In this document: positions 32,168-44,344 of the stretch, one piece after another
How positions within the stretch are numbered: the first letter of the stretch is position 1
How the letters are laid out: every line of letters starts with the position of its first letter
Source of the DNA: Ctena decussata
Taxonomy: Eukaryota > Mollusca > Bivalvia > Lucinida > Lucinidae
Assembly: GCA_963989385.1 (NCBI GenBank)
Contig: OZ022508.1
Span: forward strand, 56,025,087 to 56,089,086
Reading direction: 5' to 3'
DNA length: 64,000 nucleotides
Position numbers and translations under genes: made by a program
The notes under the pieces: generated by a model
Database searches by the model: none
Seen by the model: only the letters and a program-made list of their open reading frames with translations
What the model was told of the DNA's origin: nothing

Positions 32168-33915
32168 AACAAACCAGAGGACCATTGGTCCTGTAGCTCA
32201 CCTGAGTCCATTCATCCTTAGCACTCAACAGTAAGAAACACTAATGTAAATTGTACAATTTGGCCTAATTTTAACTTTGACTGAGTTGTTGTGCTTGTCC
32301 TAGTAAATATTAGCAAGTCTGATGAATAAAGGAACAACATGTTTGTAAAACTTTTTGCCTAAATATCGCAGTAACACAGAAATAAATGCCAATTTGCACT
32401 TTTCCCAATACAAGTCTATGGAAACTTTAAAATGCCATAGCAATGAAACCATATGGGCAACAATAATAAAAAACAAAATTTATGTAGTGGCTAATGTCAT
32501 GAACATGTATGCAAAGAATCAGCTTCATCCCCCAATATGGTTTTGAGGAAAAGATTTTTGAATGTTTTTTCGAAAATATTTCCTTAATATTGCCATGGGA
32601 ACATATTAAATTCGGCGATTTGGACAAAATTAATATGAATCATAAAGGACTACTCAAGCAACATTTCCGTTGATAAAAAATCCGAAATAGTGCAGGGAGA
32701 TAGCAAAAATTGCAGCTTTCCATTTATCCCATTATATTTCAATGGAAACTATAAGTTGCCATACCAACCTAACTGCTGAAGCAATTGCCACAAAAAAAAA
32801 CAGTTATTCTATAGAGGCTCGCATAAAGATTCGTTCTATAAAGTTTGAGCTTTATCGGCCACATAGTTTCTGCAAAAATGATATTTTAACATTTTTTTTC
32901 TATTTTAAACCAATCGGTTGCCATGGCAACCAGCCAAATAGTGCAATTTGCATACATTTAATATGGCTGGTTGGGGACTACTCAAGGAATATTTCATAAA
33001 AGTCTTGTTCCAATATCTGCAGTCACATAGCAATAAATGCAAATTTTCAATTTTCCCATTGTAAGTCAATGGCAACTTCAAGTTGCCATAGCAACCAAAC
33101 TGCTGGAGCAATTGCCAAGAAAAACAGTATTTTTATAGAGGGAAGTACCAAGATCTTTTCTGTGAAGTTTGAGCTTTATTGGTTGCATAGTTTCTGAGGA
33201 GATAATTTTTGAATATCTTTTCTATTTTTAACTATTCGGTTGCCATGGCAACCAGCCAACTTGTGCAATTTATATAAATTCCATGTGGTTGATAGAGGAC
33301 TACTCAAGGAACATTTCTGTAAAAGTTTTGTCAAAATATCTGCAGTCACATAGCAATAAATGCAAATTTTCAATTTTCCACATACAAGTGAATGGAAACT
33401 TTAAGTTGCCATAGCAACCAAACAGCTAGAGCAATAGCCAAGAAAAACAGTATTTTTATAGAGGGTAGTACCTCAATCCTTTCTGTGAAGTTTGAACTTT
33501 ATTGGTTGTATAGTTTCTGAGGAGATGATTTTTGAATATCATTTATTTTTAACTATTCAGTTGCCATGGCAACCAGCCAAATTGTGCAATTTACATAAAT
33601 TTCATGTGGTTGATAGAGGACAACTCAAGGAACATTTCTGTAAAAGTTTTGTCAAAATAACTGCATTGACATAGCAATAAATGCAAATTTTCAATTTTTC
33701 CCATGTAAGTCAGTGGAAACTTTAAGTTGCCATAGCAACCAAAGTTCTGAAGCGATTTGGATAAAAAACAGTATTATTGGTTCCCCCTGCCTATAGATGC
33801 TATACATGAAATTTGGTAACCATGGGCCTTGTAGTTTCAGAGGAGATGTCGTTTGAAAATATTGACGGACGACGGATGCCTGCCTATACTATAAGCTCGG
33901 CTCAGGTGAGCTAAT
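32168..33915 (+). mobile_element. Tandem-core element with X-box-like palindromes, copy 2 (opposite orientation)
   Basis: The left end has ACCAGAGGACCATTGGTCC and GCTCACCTGAG. The right end reads TATACTATAAGCTCGGCTCAGGTGAGCTAA. It is the inverse of 27919-29662. Palindromes start at 32755, 32917, 33082, 33239, 33405, 33560 and 33726, three of them exact GTTGCCATGGCAAC (32917, 33239, 33560), with two weaker ones near 32432 and 32589. Confidence 0.85.
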
Positions 33916-34451
33916 AAATGACAGTTTTGGAAACACTGCATCTGCTGTAAACGCATTTTCTATTGTACCTGCCTGAGAAGCACGGCGATCTTCCTTTGAA
34001 CGATATTAATATCTTGACTGATGGCAATATCTTAACTTTGGTACCGTGTACTTACTTAAATATTATTTTTCGTATCTCCAAGCAAACTTCAGATATTTAC
34101 AAGCAATCTAAACTAAGCTAATAGGGGATCTGAAACAGACGACTGGAAGCCACCGCCGCAGCCCTGATGTTAGTATTCTTTAGTTGCCTATCAACGGCAT
34201 TTGCAAGATCATGACGTTTTTTGAAATTGTTGACTGAAAAGACGAGAAGATGCGATTGAGGAATGTGAACTGCTTGACTCGCTTTTAGTTACCATTTGCC
34301 TGAAACATCCGTTTGCAAGACTTACTAGATGACCCTCGTAGCTGTTATTTCTTGTTGCAGTACTTTTTTATTGCTTTGTTTATACTTTGGTGATCGCATT
34401 CTTCTCACCGGTTATAATTCGATATTACAAAGGAATTGGCTATCGATGACT

Positions 34452-34930
34452 ATGGATGATCGACTAATAATTTTCTCTCAAAACTGTCGAGGAGATTTAT
34501 CTGTTACTCTGAAAAGACGGGACCTGTTTCAGTATGCAAGAAGTAAAAAAAAAAAAAAATCACACCTAATATTATTTGTCTTCAAGATGTGCATGTAAAA
34601 TTAGAATCTTTTATTAAAGCTGAATGGGGTAACGATATCTATTTTATAGGGGAGTTATGGTTTAAAAGAACAATAATTTTGAACAAAACGTAAAAAGAAT
34701 TAAAACTGATAAAATGAGAATAATGTGTTTTTAGTCATGTCTATACAACCTGAGTAAATCTCTATGGTCCCAACGAAGACAGCCCGCAATTCTATAAAAA
34801 TTGAATCAAAGGAAATGGCGAATTTGAAAAAGAAAACGTTTTATATGTGGAGAATGGAATTTAGTTATGAATCCAGAAATAGAAAGTTTCAATTATTTAC
34901 ATTTTAAGAATCCTAAGGCGGAATACAATC
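34452..34930 (+). pseudogene. LINE ORF2 endonuclease-domain remnant
   Basis: Fragments in changing frames read IIFSQNCRG, KRRDLFQYAR, then after an A-run IICLQDVHVKLE and IKAEWGNDIYF, then IYGPNEDSPQFYKN and WNLVMNPEIESFNYLH. These match the order of apurinic-type endonuclease motifs in non-LTR retrotransposons, resembling the L1/Tx1 side. Frameshifts and stops, including one at an A-run near 34546, show it is dead. No reverse transcriptase follows. Confidence 0.75.
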
Positions 34931-34959
34931 TAATTCCACATCCCGCCCTCAAAACGAAA

Positions 34960-35980
34960 AGGGAAAGGAGCACACACACAAATGGACAATAGTTCACGAC
35001 AGACACCTGGTACACCACCACCAAAGATTTTCATTGTATTTGTCTTCAATACTGCTTTGCATCGATGCACCACCACCAAAGATTTTCATTGTTTCATTGT
35101 ATTTGTCTTCAATATTGTAACGGCGTCTGACTATTGGCTGTTATTTCTTCGTTTGTTCCATAATCAGTATCGTATCTACTGTTTTCATATCGTAAACACG
35201 ATCTAGGATTCGCAAAACGAACCATGGTCGAGCGAAACGTGTGTCAACTTCGCATCGCATTTTTCCATGTAAATACGGTCTGACAGCAAGATTTCACTCC
35301 TAGATTATAAAATTCTAATGCTAAGTGAACTAAGCATACCCTTTTTAGTCACTTTAATCGGTTTTTGTAGCTGTATTTTACATCTATTCCTGTTCAAAAG
35401 TTCAATTTCTAAACTGTCATTCGCGCTTGTTTTGGCTTCAATATGTACCTGAACCATAAGTTCCGAGTATCCCGCATAAGTTGCTATGCGCGTGCACTGG
35501 CTTCCGCTCTACCATACTTTCCAATATGGAGCGCATTGACATCTGGAAACCCGTGGGTGCTATAAATACAGATACGCTGGCGCTGAATCTCTTGTTGCGA
35601 CTGATACCAGCAACGAACTGTCGTCTGTTCAAAGACCCCCTGTTAACACCTTGAAGCTCTTGAGCCTGAACTAAAATCAACTACAACTAGCTTGAAGTTT
35701 CTGTTTGCTGGCGTAATGCCATACAGGAAGCTAAACCAGCCTGGTCCCAAAGAGGTCTGAATAATCTTTGACTCTTCCCCACCCATCTATCCAGGCGAGC
35801 CCTGCGCCCTTCTTGACTGAACACCTTTCTATCCTTTTTCGGCGAAGTTGGCACAGGTTTTATTCTTAACATCTTAAAAAGTATTTTGACTTGATGAATA
35901 TAATTTTTATCAGAACTCTTTCGATCAATAAACGTTGTTTGTAGACATTCTTATTAAGAAATAGTTCCGTACGCCTTGAA
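34960..35980. other. No gene recognised; short local duplication
   Basis: At 35019-35115 a CACCACCAAAGATTTTCATTG block is repeated about 65 bp apart. The minus-strand frame 35438-35680 has no recognisable family pattern. Confidence 0.45.
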
Positions 35981-36338
35981 AGGCGCACCTTTGAAGGAAG
36001 ACAAATACAACAACAACAACCCAGCTTGTCACCGTGTTCAACGCTGTATTCGGGATTGTAGACTGTCAATCGGTAACTCGTGGATTGTTGATAAATTAAC
36101 TATCTTTATGCATTACCATACTTTAATTGGGTAGATCTATTAGTTTTACAAAGGCGCACCTTTGAAGGAAGACGAATACAACAACAACAATCCAGCTTGT
36201 CACCATGTTCAACGCTGTATGCGGGTTGTAGTGGCTTGTAGACTGTCAATTGGTAACTCGTGGATTGTTGATAAATGAACTGTCTTTATGCATTATCATT
36301 AACTATGCTTTAATAGGGTAGATCTATTAGTTTTACAA
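35981..36338. repeat. Tandem duplication, period 171 bp
   Basis: AGGCGCACCTTTGAAGGAAG begins at 35981 and 36152. Both copies continue through CCAGCTTGTCACC and AACTCGTGGATTGTTGATAAA to ATTAGTTTTACAA. Confidence 0.9.
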
Positions 36339-36339
36339 C

Positions 36340-37748
36340 AACCTTGTTGAAAGGCGTGGCAATTGTAATTTACGGTCATTATAAAAGGAGCAAAACCGTT
36401 ACATGCTGTTTATATGTAGGTTGACCGTTGATATTCTTGCGCCATTTTAACGTAATTGATGACCCATTTATAGGATGCAACTAAGTAGTTCTTTCAGTCT
36501 TTACGGCATATCAATTTGATAATAGTAATTTATATTATTGTAATCTGTTTAGAGGCTGATTTGTACAATGGAAATTATAGGGTTTACATTTATATTCAGA
36601 GACTGATTGTACAAATATTCATCAAGATATAAATGAAAGCAGCATTTGTGTGTAATTTGTCAATATATAAGTGAAATGTTAATAGTCTAATGACATAAGG
36701 AGTCATACGAAATGATTGTTTCCATTGTGTAACTCATTTATAAGCTATCGGTTCTAAACTTTCAATGTAATGTTTCATATTTAAGATACCCCAGCTAATT
36801 AGTATATTCTGAATGATAAGGTACTCCAGTTAGTTTATTATCAACTATTGTTAAGGGCAAACATAATAAACTTGTAAAATTGAAATAAAATGGCTGGCTG
36901 TCTATTCACTTCCCATTAGCATTGAGTACGACCCAGGTCGAACCCCCAAAAATTCATTGTAGCGGCACTATCGCCTCCTGACCTGTCAAAAGTATTTCAG
37001 TTAGAAGTACGACCAGGTGGTGCCGGTACAATACTGCTTTGCATCAATGCAAGTATATTAAGCATGTTTGGCTTATCTGTCTGAACTCTACCAAACAATG
37101 TATAAGCTGCCAAGGATTTCTGATTTTGTTTATCTACCAAAGAATATATTAACACTCGGTTCAAAATAATTTCTAAAACTTAGATGGAAAGTTTAGCCCG
37201 GTATAAAGGCCATCCGTTATGTAAGTAATGAATTCTTTAGGGTAGGAACTTATGTGAAAACGTTAACTCGACCCAGTTTTCATCAACTAAGACAAGAAAA
37301 TGTGTTGAACTAAGACACAATGTAATTGTAACTTCAGTGCTGGGCTGATGGTTATGCCCAACTTTATACAAGATAAACAGTCTGACGCATAGTTAGATGT
37401 TTCGTCCTATTCATTCCATGATGCGAGCAAAGATCGTTGCAATCTTATTATTACATGTACCATCATTAAAACGAAAGGATTTTCACCGTTTCTTTATTAC
37501 GTATGGCTTCAAAACAGAATGAACACATAACAGCACTTCCGTTAATCAGGGTTAGTCTGATCAGAGCAATATTTTGCAATAAAATTAAACGCAACAAGAT
37601 AAGTAGACATGAATAAAATTTTGGTAAGACTTTGAAAGAATTGCTTTTTATTTTACAACAAAAAAAATCTACAGTTATATGTCGAATTGAAAAAAGACCA
37701 GTATCACTAATTCTCAATGATAATGGAGAACTTAGCAAAAATATTGGC
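36340..37748. other. No gene recognised
   Basis: AT-rich sequence without visible exons or mobile-element ends. Confidence 0.5.
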
Positions 37749-37752
37749 TTAA

Positions 37753-38613
37753 GGTGGTGATAATCACTGATTTGGGGCAAAGACAAAAATCTGCATAAAC
37801 AACTCAAAATACCACTGATCTTTCCAAAACTTAGCATATTCCTTCTTTATGTTGTTTCTGACAATTCAGACTCCCAAAATGCAGCATTTTTTAATGTTAA
37901 AAAGTGTATTTATAAGGAAAGATCAAAGGGTAATTTTGTGCGCAATAATCTGAAAAAATAATATTGTTATTGAAAATATACTTAGTGCTGAGAGTTCCTT
38001 GTTGCATAATGGAGAGCGAGCTAGCAATTATTTTTTCAAACTCTTTCACACATTAGCAGGCTGGGCAGATGAAAAAAGATAAGGTCTGTGTCCAACTTTT
38101 TTTGTCAAAACACACAGGTGAGACAGGTGAAACTATTTTAACAAGGTTGAACAATTTCATCTACACACCAGTGATCATGTAAGTAATGTATTAGTTATAC
38201 TGTAGGTGTTACATAGGTATGCTTGCCTACCCTATATTTAATAAATGCATCCAGTGTACATTACCTTGTACATGGTTGAAAATTTGAGAAAAAGCTACCG
38301 TTTTCGTCTGGTCTTCATTACAATTTGAGAAAGAGTTGGAATAAATAATTGCTAGTACGCTCTTCATTATGCAATAACGCACCTTCAGTACTACGTAAAT
38401 TTTCAATAACAATGTTAATTTTTTTTTATTATTGCGCAGAAAATTACCCTTTGATCTTTCCTTATAAAAACACTTTTTTAAGCAGCATGTACGTCTGTTT
38501 TGTATTCTAAACTGTAAAGAACAGCAAAAATAAGAAGTCTGCTAACTTTCAGGGAGTTTCGTTACTTTTATATGGTTTTATGCAGATTTTTACATTTACC
38601 ATAAATCACCACC
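37753..38613. mobile_element. Long-arm foldback element flanked by TTAA, copy F1
   Basis: GGTGGTGATAATC at the left and AAATCACCACC at the right are inverted and flanked by TTAA (37749-37752 and 38614-38617). Complementarity continues inward for about 300 bp per arm, for example GATCAAAGGGTAATTTT against AAAATTACCCTTTGATC. Only about 230 bp in the centre is unpaired. A second copy is at 51600-52856. Confidence 0.85.
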
Positions 38614-38749
38614 TTAATCAGCTGTTTATATCTATAACATTCTTAGCCAGAAGTATTCCTGTGTTAAATTGTGAAGCTCACTAACATGCATTTAAAGCTT
38701 TGTTTTTGATTTATGGCAAAGACAAAAAAACGTGTTTGCTAAGTATACC

Positions 38750-39190
38750 GGCCAACACAATATTTGCGCACACCCTATGTGAGCGAAATAACTGACATTT
38801 TCGGTATTCCTGCCCAGAACTCGCCAAAAATAATTTCTTCTCCCGTCAATTCCTTAATTTTCCGCTAAAATTACCACCATTCTGTACTCCCGTCCAAACT
38901 TCCCCACCTCTTTTTTCTTTGGATTCCTGCTATTCCTCTTGCCAAAATTTCCCGCTTATACGCTTATACTGATCCCAACATAATTTCCTCTATTCAGTCA
39001 AATCTCGCCGTTACTTGTGGGATATATCCGGTTTCGAAATCATCTTAAATTTTCCGCCATTTCATTTTTTGTCGACATTTTGAACGCTGCTGTTCGGATG
39101 ATTCGACATTTGAAATCATTCGAAATATCCCGCCGATTCTGCCCGCCGTAATTTCCCACTTCTGTCGTTTCCCGCCATTTCTCGATGTTG
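38750..39190. other. Region with repeated TTCCCGCC-like motifs
   Basis: Variants of TTTCCCGCC or TTTTCCGCC recur, for example near 38950, 39050, 39127, 39140 and 39170, in pyrimidine-rich DNA. They resemble E2F sites, but the stretch could be a decayed simple repeat. Confidence 0.35.
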
Positions 39191-39535
39191 CTAAAAGAGC
39201 TTTCGGAAAGACACATTTATAATGAAACTAGTGCTGTTTGATTACTAGATACCTTATATTACTATGTAGATTTGAGATTTTGATAAAAAAATTTCAGAGA
39301 TGCAAATGTCAAAGTCAGTTCTTATCCAGAAATGTCACACATTTACGCACTTCGTGCTTCAGCAGGGAAACCAATTCAGTCATACTTCCCACCATAGCTT
39401 CAAACTGAGGCCTCGTGGCTGTCACCAAAACTGTTGGCGGTCGTAATATGAAAGCTGCCCAGACTTCAGATACAGTTGTGATGTGGGCAGCAGTATTGGC
39501 ACCTTCCTCTCCTAAAGCATTTAATGCAAATCAGT

Positions 39536-39612
39536 TTGCGCCACTTGTCAAACGCTGTGTTTGTTTGAATAGTTTGCGCCACTTGGCAAACGCTGTGCTT
39601 GTTTGAATATAC
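39536..39612. repeat. Two-copy tandem repeat, period 38-39 bp
   Basis: TTTGCGCCACTTGTCAAACG is repeated as TTTGCGCCACTTGGCAAACG, each followed by CTGTGYTTGTTTGAATA. Confidence 0.9.
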
Positions 39613-40118
39613 CTGAACTCTATTTGACATGTATAGAAATATCAGATATCTCGCAAAGTTTTGATCATAAGAAAACAAGCTATTGCAAAATACCTTCGAA
39701 ATTTTGTTGAAACTGAAGGTACAAGCAGCATTCAAGGTCAGTAAAAGGTATCTGTAACCAGCATAGGTGACAGCTTGCCAAGTTTTGATCATAACATGGC
39801 TGTCTGAAAATCTGGATTCAAAACATGATGGAACATGCATTAAGCAGATGGATATCAGTGACGTGAAAATAACCCACGGAACTTTAATTCTCGATGAAAA
39901 TGAATTTGATTTTATTAACTTCATCCATCTGCCCTAAGACTGTTCTGACAGCCAATCACGATAATGACACCAACAACGCATCTGATGGTAATGCCATCAC
40001 TGACGAATCTAAACCACTGAGTAAGTTTGGTGGTCCATATCAGAAGCTTGATTTCTTGACACCAGCAGGGTAATTTAGTCTTCTTATTCAAAATCAATCC
40101 GGGCTGACACAAATTCCC

Positions 40119-40128
<10 letters not shown>

Positions 40129-40149
<21 letters not shown>

Positions 40150-40153
40150 GGGG
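40129..40153. repeat. Poly(G) tract
   Basis: About 25 consecutive G. Similar runs occur at 42336-42353, 59651-59670 and 63665-63681. Confidence 0.95.
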
Positions 40154-40539
40154 AGCGTGGAGTGGGGAGGGGCTGAAAGCAAACTTTGTCCTGGGATAAA
40201 AACAAAAGAAGCGCCTTTCTGATGACTGCGGTATTTGGGCTATATCAAAGGGTACATCACCAAAATCGCATTACTTGTTATGTTCTGCGCAAACATTAAA
40301 AGGAGTGTCTAGAGAGGGTCGAGGTTACTTACTGCACAAGTTTTGATCCAATATTTATCTTGCCCGTGCCCATAAAATGATTTTGGTAAAAATGGAGTTT
40401 GTTAAAAAGTACTTTTTTTTCCAGATCAGGTGAAAAGCATGAAACGTCCAACCAAAATCAACAAGACCTGTCCGCGTACAGGATAGCTTGCCTGCAGCGC
40501 ATTGCCCATCACATAAAAAAACTTTAACCAAAACATCCA

Positions 40540-40615
40540 TTTCGGACGCCGACGCGGACGTGGACGCCGACGCCAGGGTGACAACAATAGCTCTTCCTGA
40601 ACTTTCGTTCAGGCG
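40540..40615 (+). repeat. Microsatellite plus terminal hairpin, probable right end of a tandem-core element
   Basis: GGACGCCGACGCGGACG-type repeats are followed by CCTGAACTTTCGTTCAGG, a hairpin with a TTCG loop. The arrangement parallels the right ends at 44315 and 49549. The rest of the element was not identified. Confidence 0.45.
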
Positions 40616-40900
40616 AGTTAAAAAGACTGTTTTGACTATGGCACCTAAAGTCGTGCAGGTGACTCGTTTGAAAGGATCAGTTTGAACTCAAATTTGTGAA
40701 ATTTTATCAACTTCCAGAAAAATACATCACTTTCGGAAAAGTCGAAAATTGCAAAATTGGTTCAATGGATATGAGCAGGCATCAGTTGTATTGAGTTCTT
40801 GTTGTCTTAAACTTCGATCCTTTGTGAAAATGCTGCAAAAGAATGGGAAAATTAATACCACATTCGGTCGAAAAACTGTATATGTTGTAGAAATGCCAAT

Positions 40901-41935
40901 GGAAAAATATCAAGTGCTCCTTTAAATACTTTGAGCAGTGTATTCAAATTGGTATCTTAGCATGATATTTTCAGAAGTGGCAAATATTGCAATAAGAAGC
41001 ATGTCAAGCGCAAAATCGAGAATATACCTTTGATTCCCCAACCGACAAAGGAACTGACTGTAATTATTCATCGGTATTACACGACTCTGGAGTCTGACAA
41101 AGGCTATAGAAAAAAGTCACTTGGCTAGGCGATTTTGGGCTTGAAAGTATGTAAGCTGTTGTCGAAATTAGAAAAAAATTAATAGTAAAATGTGTAAAGT
41201 ATATTTGGCATATTCCGGAGCATTCCGGCGTATTCCGGTAATTATGTGTATTCCGGTGTTTCTAGTAGCCCATTATAACAGCTCCTGTCAAGTAATCATA
41301 ATGTTCTAATACTGGTGCTTTATTATATCGCTGTCTATATTACGTTTAATTATATCATGTTTTTTTTAATTTTCAACCCTCTTTAAGTGTACAGCAAAAA
41401 ATTGTACCAACTTCATTAAAAATGGCAACGGAAAAATATCAACTGCTCCTTTAAATATTTTGAGTAGTGTATTCAAATTGGTATCTTAGCATGATATTTT
41501 CAGAAGTGGCAAATATTGCAATAAAAAGCAGGTCAAGCGCAAAATCGAGTATATACTTTTGAACCCCCAACCAGCAAAGGAACTGACTGTAATTAACTAA
41601 TTATTCATCGGTATTACACGACTCTGGAGTCGAAAAAAGTCATTTGGCTAGGCGATTTTGGGCTTGAAAGTATGTTAGCTGTTGTCGAAATTAGAAAAAG
41701 AAATAATAATATAATGCGTTTTTCGGTGATAAGAAAGTGTATTTGGCATATTCCGGAGCATTCCGGCGTATTCCGGTAATTATGTGTATTCCGGTGTTTC
41801 TAGTAACCCATTAATAACAGCTCCTGTCAGATTACCATAATGTTCGAATACTGGTGCTTTATCATATTACTGTCTATATTACGTTTAATTATATCATTTT
41901 TTTTAATTTTCAATCCTCTTTAAAGTCTCCATAGT
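40901..41935. repeat. Tandem duplication, period 529 bp
   Basis: GGAAAAATATCAA starts at 40901 and 41430. Both copies share CATATTCCGGAGCATTCCGG and the TTCTAGTARCCCATT block. The phrase TTGTACCAACTTCATTAAAA recurs at the copy junction and near 42507, after family R. Confidence 0.9.
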
Positions 41936-42492
41936 TCTATGAGTAGTAAAAATCGTCGAAGCACAAATCCTTATAAAATTGGTACAGCTTTCAGAACTGA
42001 TGATAAAATGTCGGTTGATTTGCTTTTTGTGTCATATAACTGACAAAAAAGAAGGAATAAGGTATTTTGAGTAAAATTTGACAGGTCTCTCCGTAAAAAT
42101 ACGGTTTTTGTTTCTGGTTCCCCGCAGGGCAATTAACTCACACAATAACGAGACAAAGAATGAAAGCCATGCCTTACGTTGTATCTTTATCAACTAGTAA
42201 ACAACTGTACATTGTATTTTTATCCCCTGTACCTTGTAGTGTTACCTCTTGTACCTTGTATTTTCACCTTGTTATGAAACTTGTGAAATCGAAAGTAGGT
42301 CATTGACCTAGATATTTTTCAAATCGTTTTTTTTGGGGGGGGGGGGGGGGGGGATGGGGGAATCAAGGACGTTTTAATTTTTCAAAGCCGGCCAATCACG
42401 ATCATATACAATGAAGAAACTATAGTGAGAAGCTTGCAGCGATACTTCACGATAAAATAATTCATGATGATAGAGCAATGGGGCCTTTAAAT
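41925..42492 (+). repeat. Interspersed repeat family R, copy with internal poly(G)
   Basis: It parallels 20975-21410 from GTCTCCATAGTTC to GAGAAGCTTGCAGCGATA and GAGCAATGGGGCC. An 18-base G run at 42336 interrupts it. Confidence 0.65.
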
Positions 42493-42529
42493 GTAAAGCA
42501 AAAATTTGTACCAACTTCATTAAAATTAC

Positions 42530-43115
42530 CTGTATAATTTTATTCAGTGCATCCTGCTGTGTTTTTACCGTGTATATACCACCACTCTAAGATCCAATGT
42601 CTTCAAATGGTTTAGTTCTGCTGTGCTCATCATATTCTCGAGTCATCAAAAATGTTCTGTCACGGGTAATATATCTGGAATACCAAACACGATATTTACA
42701 GCAAAATAATGCCATTCAAAAGGCGTACCCTTTATTATGTTGCTTATAAGTAACTGTACAATCTGCTTCGCAAAAGGTATACCCTTACTATACTGGCATA
42801 ACTGGTAGATTACTTATCAGAATGGTGCAGCAGTTCCTACTTAAACAATAAAATTATTGTACTCGCAGCTTTTAATTCCCCAGGCACAGATAAACATGGC
42901 ACGAAAAGCTTAGACTCATTGTATTAAGTTTCCAGAACTTTGTATGAAAGGCTAGATGCAACCAGACGTTTAAATGAATCCACTCAAGTTATGTTCTAAG
43001 TGTCATATTTTTATAAATGTATAGAATCTACTTTTTGAGCTTCTAAAATAAACATTTCTTGAAGAGTATCATTGATTTTTACTTTAAAAATATATAAACA
43101 AGCAAATTCGCTGAA
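42530..43115. other. No gene recognised
   Basis: AT-rich spacer with nothing I can assign. Confidence 0.5.
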
Positions 43116-43117
43116 TT

Positions 43118-44342
43118 TCTATCCACCGCCGAAGTAGCTCTTATTTGTGTATGGCATATTTAAAGTTTCATAAAATTTTGTTCACAACTGGTTAAGTTAC
43201 AGCTTAACTTGGACTTCAAACCAAGGGCAATGGTTACATACGTGAGGATAGTCTAAACATCTTGCCTCAGCATCACCCAACTACAATGGACACATTTATA
43301 TCCAGTTTCAAGACACTTCCTCCATTGGTACCTTAATTTTGTGGATTTAAAATTAATTCAAGGCCAGTAACTCATGCATTACTGATGCCATTATGACAAA
43401 ACTTGATATGCAATGACGTATCATGACAATACACTTCAGTTTTAAGTTTCATGAAATTCCATTCACTTAGTACTTAGTTATGACTCAATTTGTCGACTTT
43501 AAAGCAATTCAGTTGCAGTAACTCATGCATAACTGAAGTGAATCTGACAAAACTCAACTTCCACCACCGTGTTATGGTGAGACGTAATTAGTATGAGTTT
43601 AATAGAATTCCATTCACTGGTTTCTTAGTTATGCCTGACTTTATCAATTTTAAATTCATTAAAGGGCAATAACTCATGCATTAATAATGCCACTCTGATG
43701 AAACTTTTTGTGCACATCTGTGCTATAGTGATCCATGTATATTTATTTTAATTTTCATGAAATTCCAATAATTGGGTACTAAGTTATATCTCATTATATT
43801 GATTTTAAAGAAGTTCAAGGGCCATAACTCAGTAACTCATGCATTACTGAAGTGAATCTTGACAAAACTCACCTTCCACCAATGTGTTATGGTGAGACGT
43901 ATTTAGTATGAGTTTCATATAATTCCATTCACTGGTTTCTTAGTTATGTCTGACTTTATCAATTTTAAACTCACTAAAGGGCAACAACTTATGCATTACT
44001 AATGCCATTCTGATGAAACTTTTTGTGCACATCTGTGCTACATATTTGTTTTAAGTTTCATGAAATTCCAATAATTGGGTACCAAGCTTTGTCTCATTAT
44101 ATTGATTTCAAAGAAGTTCAAGGGCCATAACTCATGCATTACTGGCGCCAGTCCAATGAAACTTGACATGCATCAAAGTGTTATGATGATACATATTTAT
44201 TTAAGTTTTATGAAATTCCGTTCAGTGGATACTAAGTTATGGCTCCGGACGGACGGACGGAGATGCGGAAGGACGGGCAGACGAACGGACGGACGGAAAA
44301 TGACAAAGCAAATATTCCTCCGCCTTCGGCGGGGGATAAAAA
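43118..44342 (+). mobile_element. Tandem-core element with GGAC microsatellite and TTCG hairpin
   Basis: About seven units of 140-165 bp carry GTTTCATGAAATTCCATTCAC near 43153, 43439, 43590, 43755, 43910, 44050 and 44202. They are followed by a GGACGGACGGACGG tract (44245-44300) and the hairpin CCTCCGCCTTCGGCGGGGG. The left end near 43121 reads CCACCGCCGAAG, possibly a worn matching hairpin. Confidence 0.75.
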
Positions 44343-44344
44343 AG

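Noticed and set aside
40488..40685. Asp/Ala-repeat protein (DADADVDADA)
   Set aside because: The frame reads through a GACGCCGACGCG microsatellite at the end of a mobile element.
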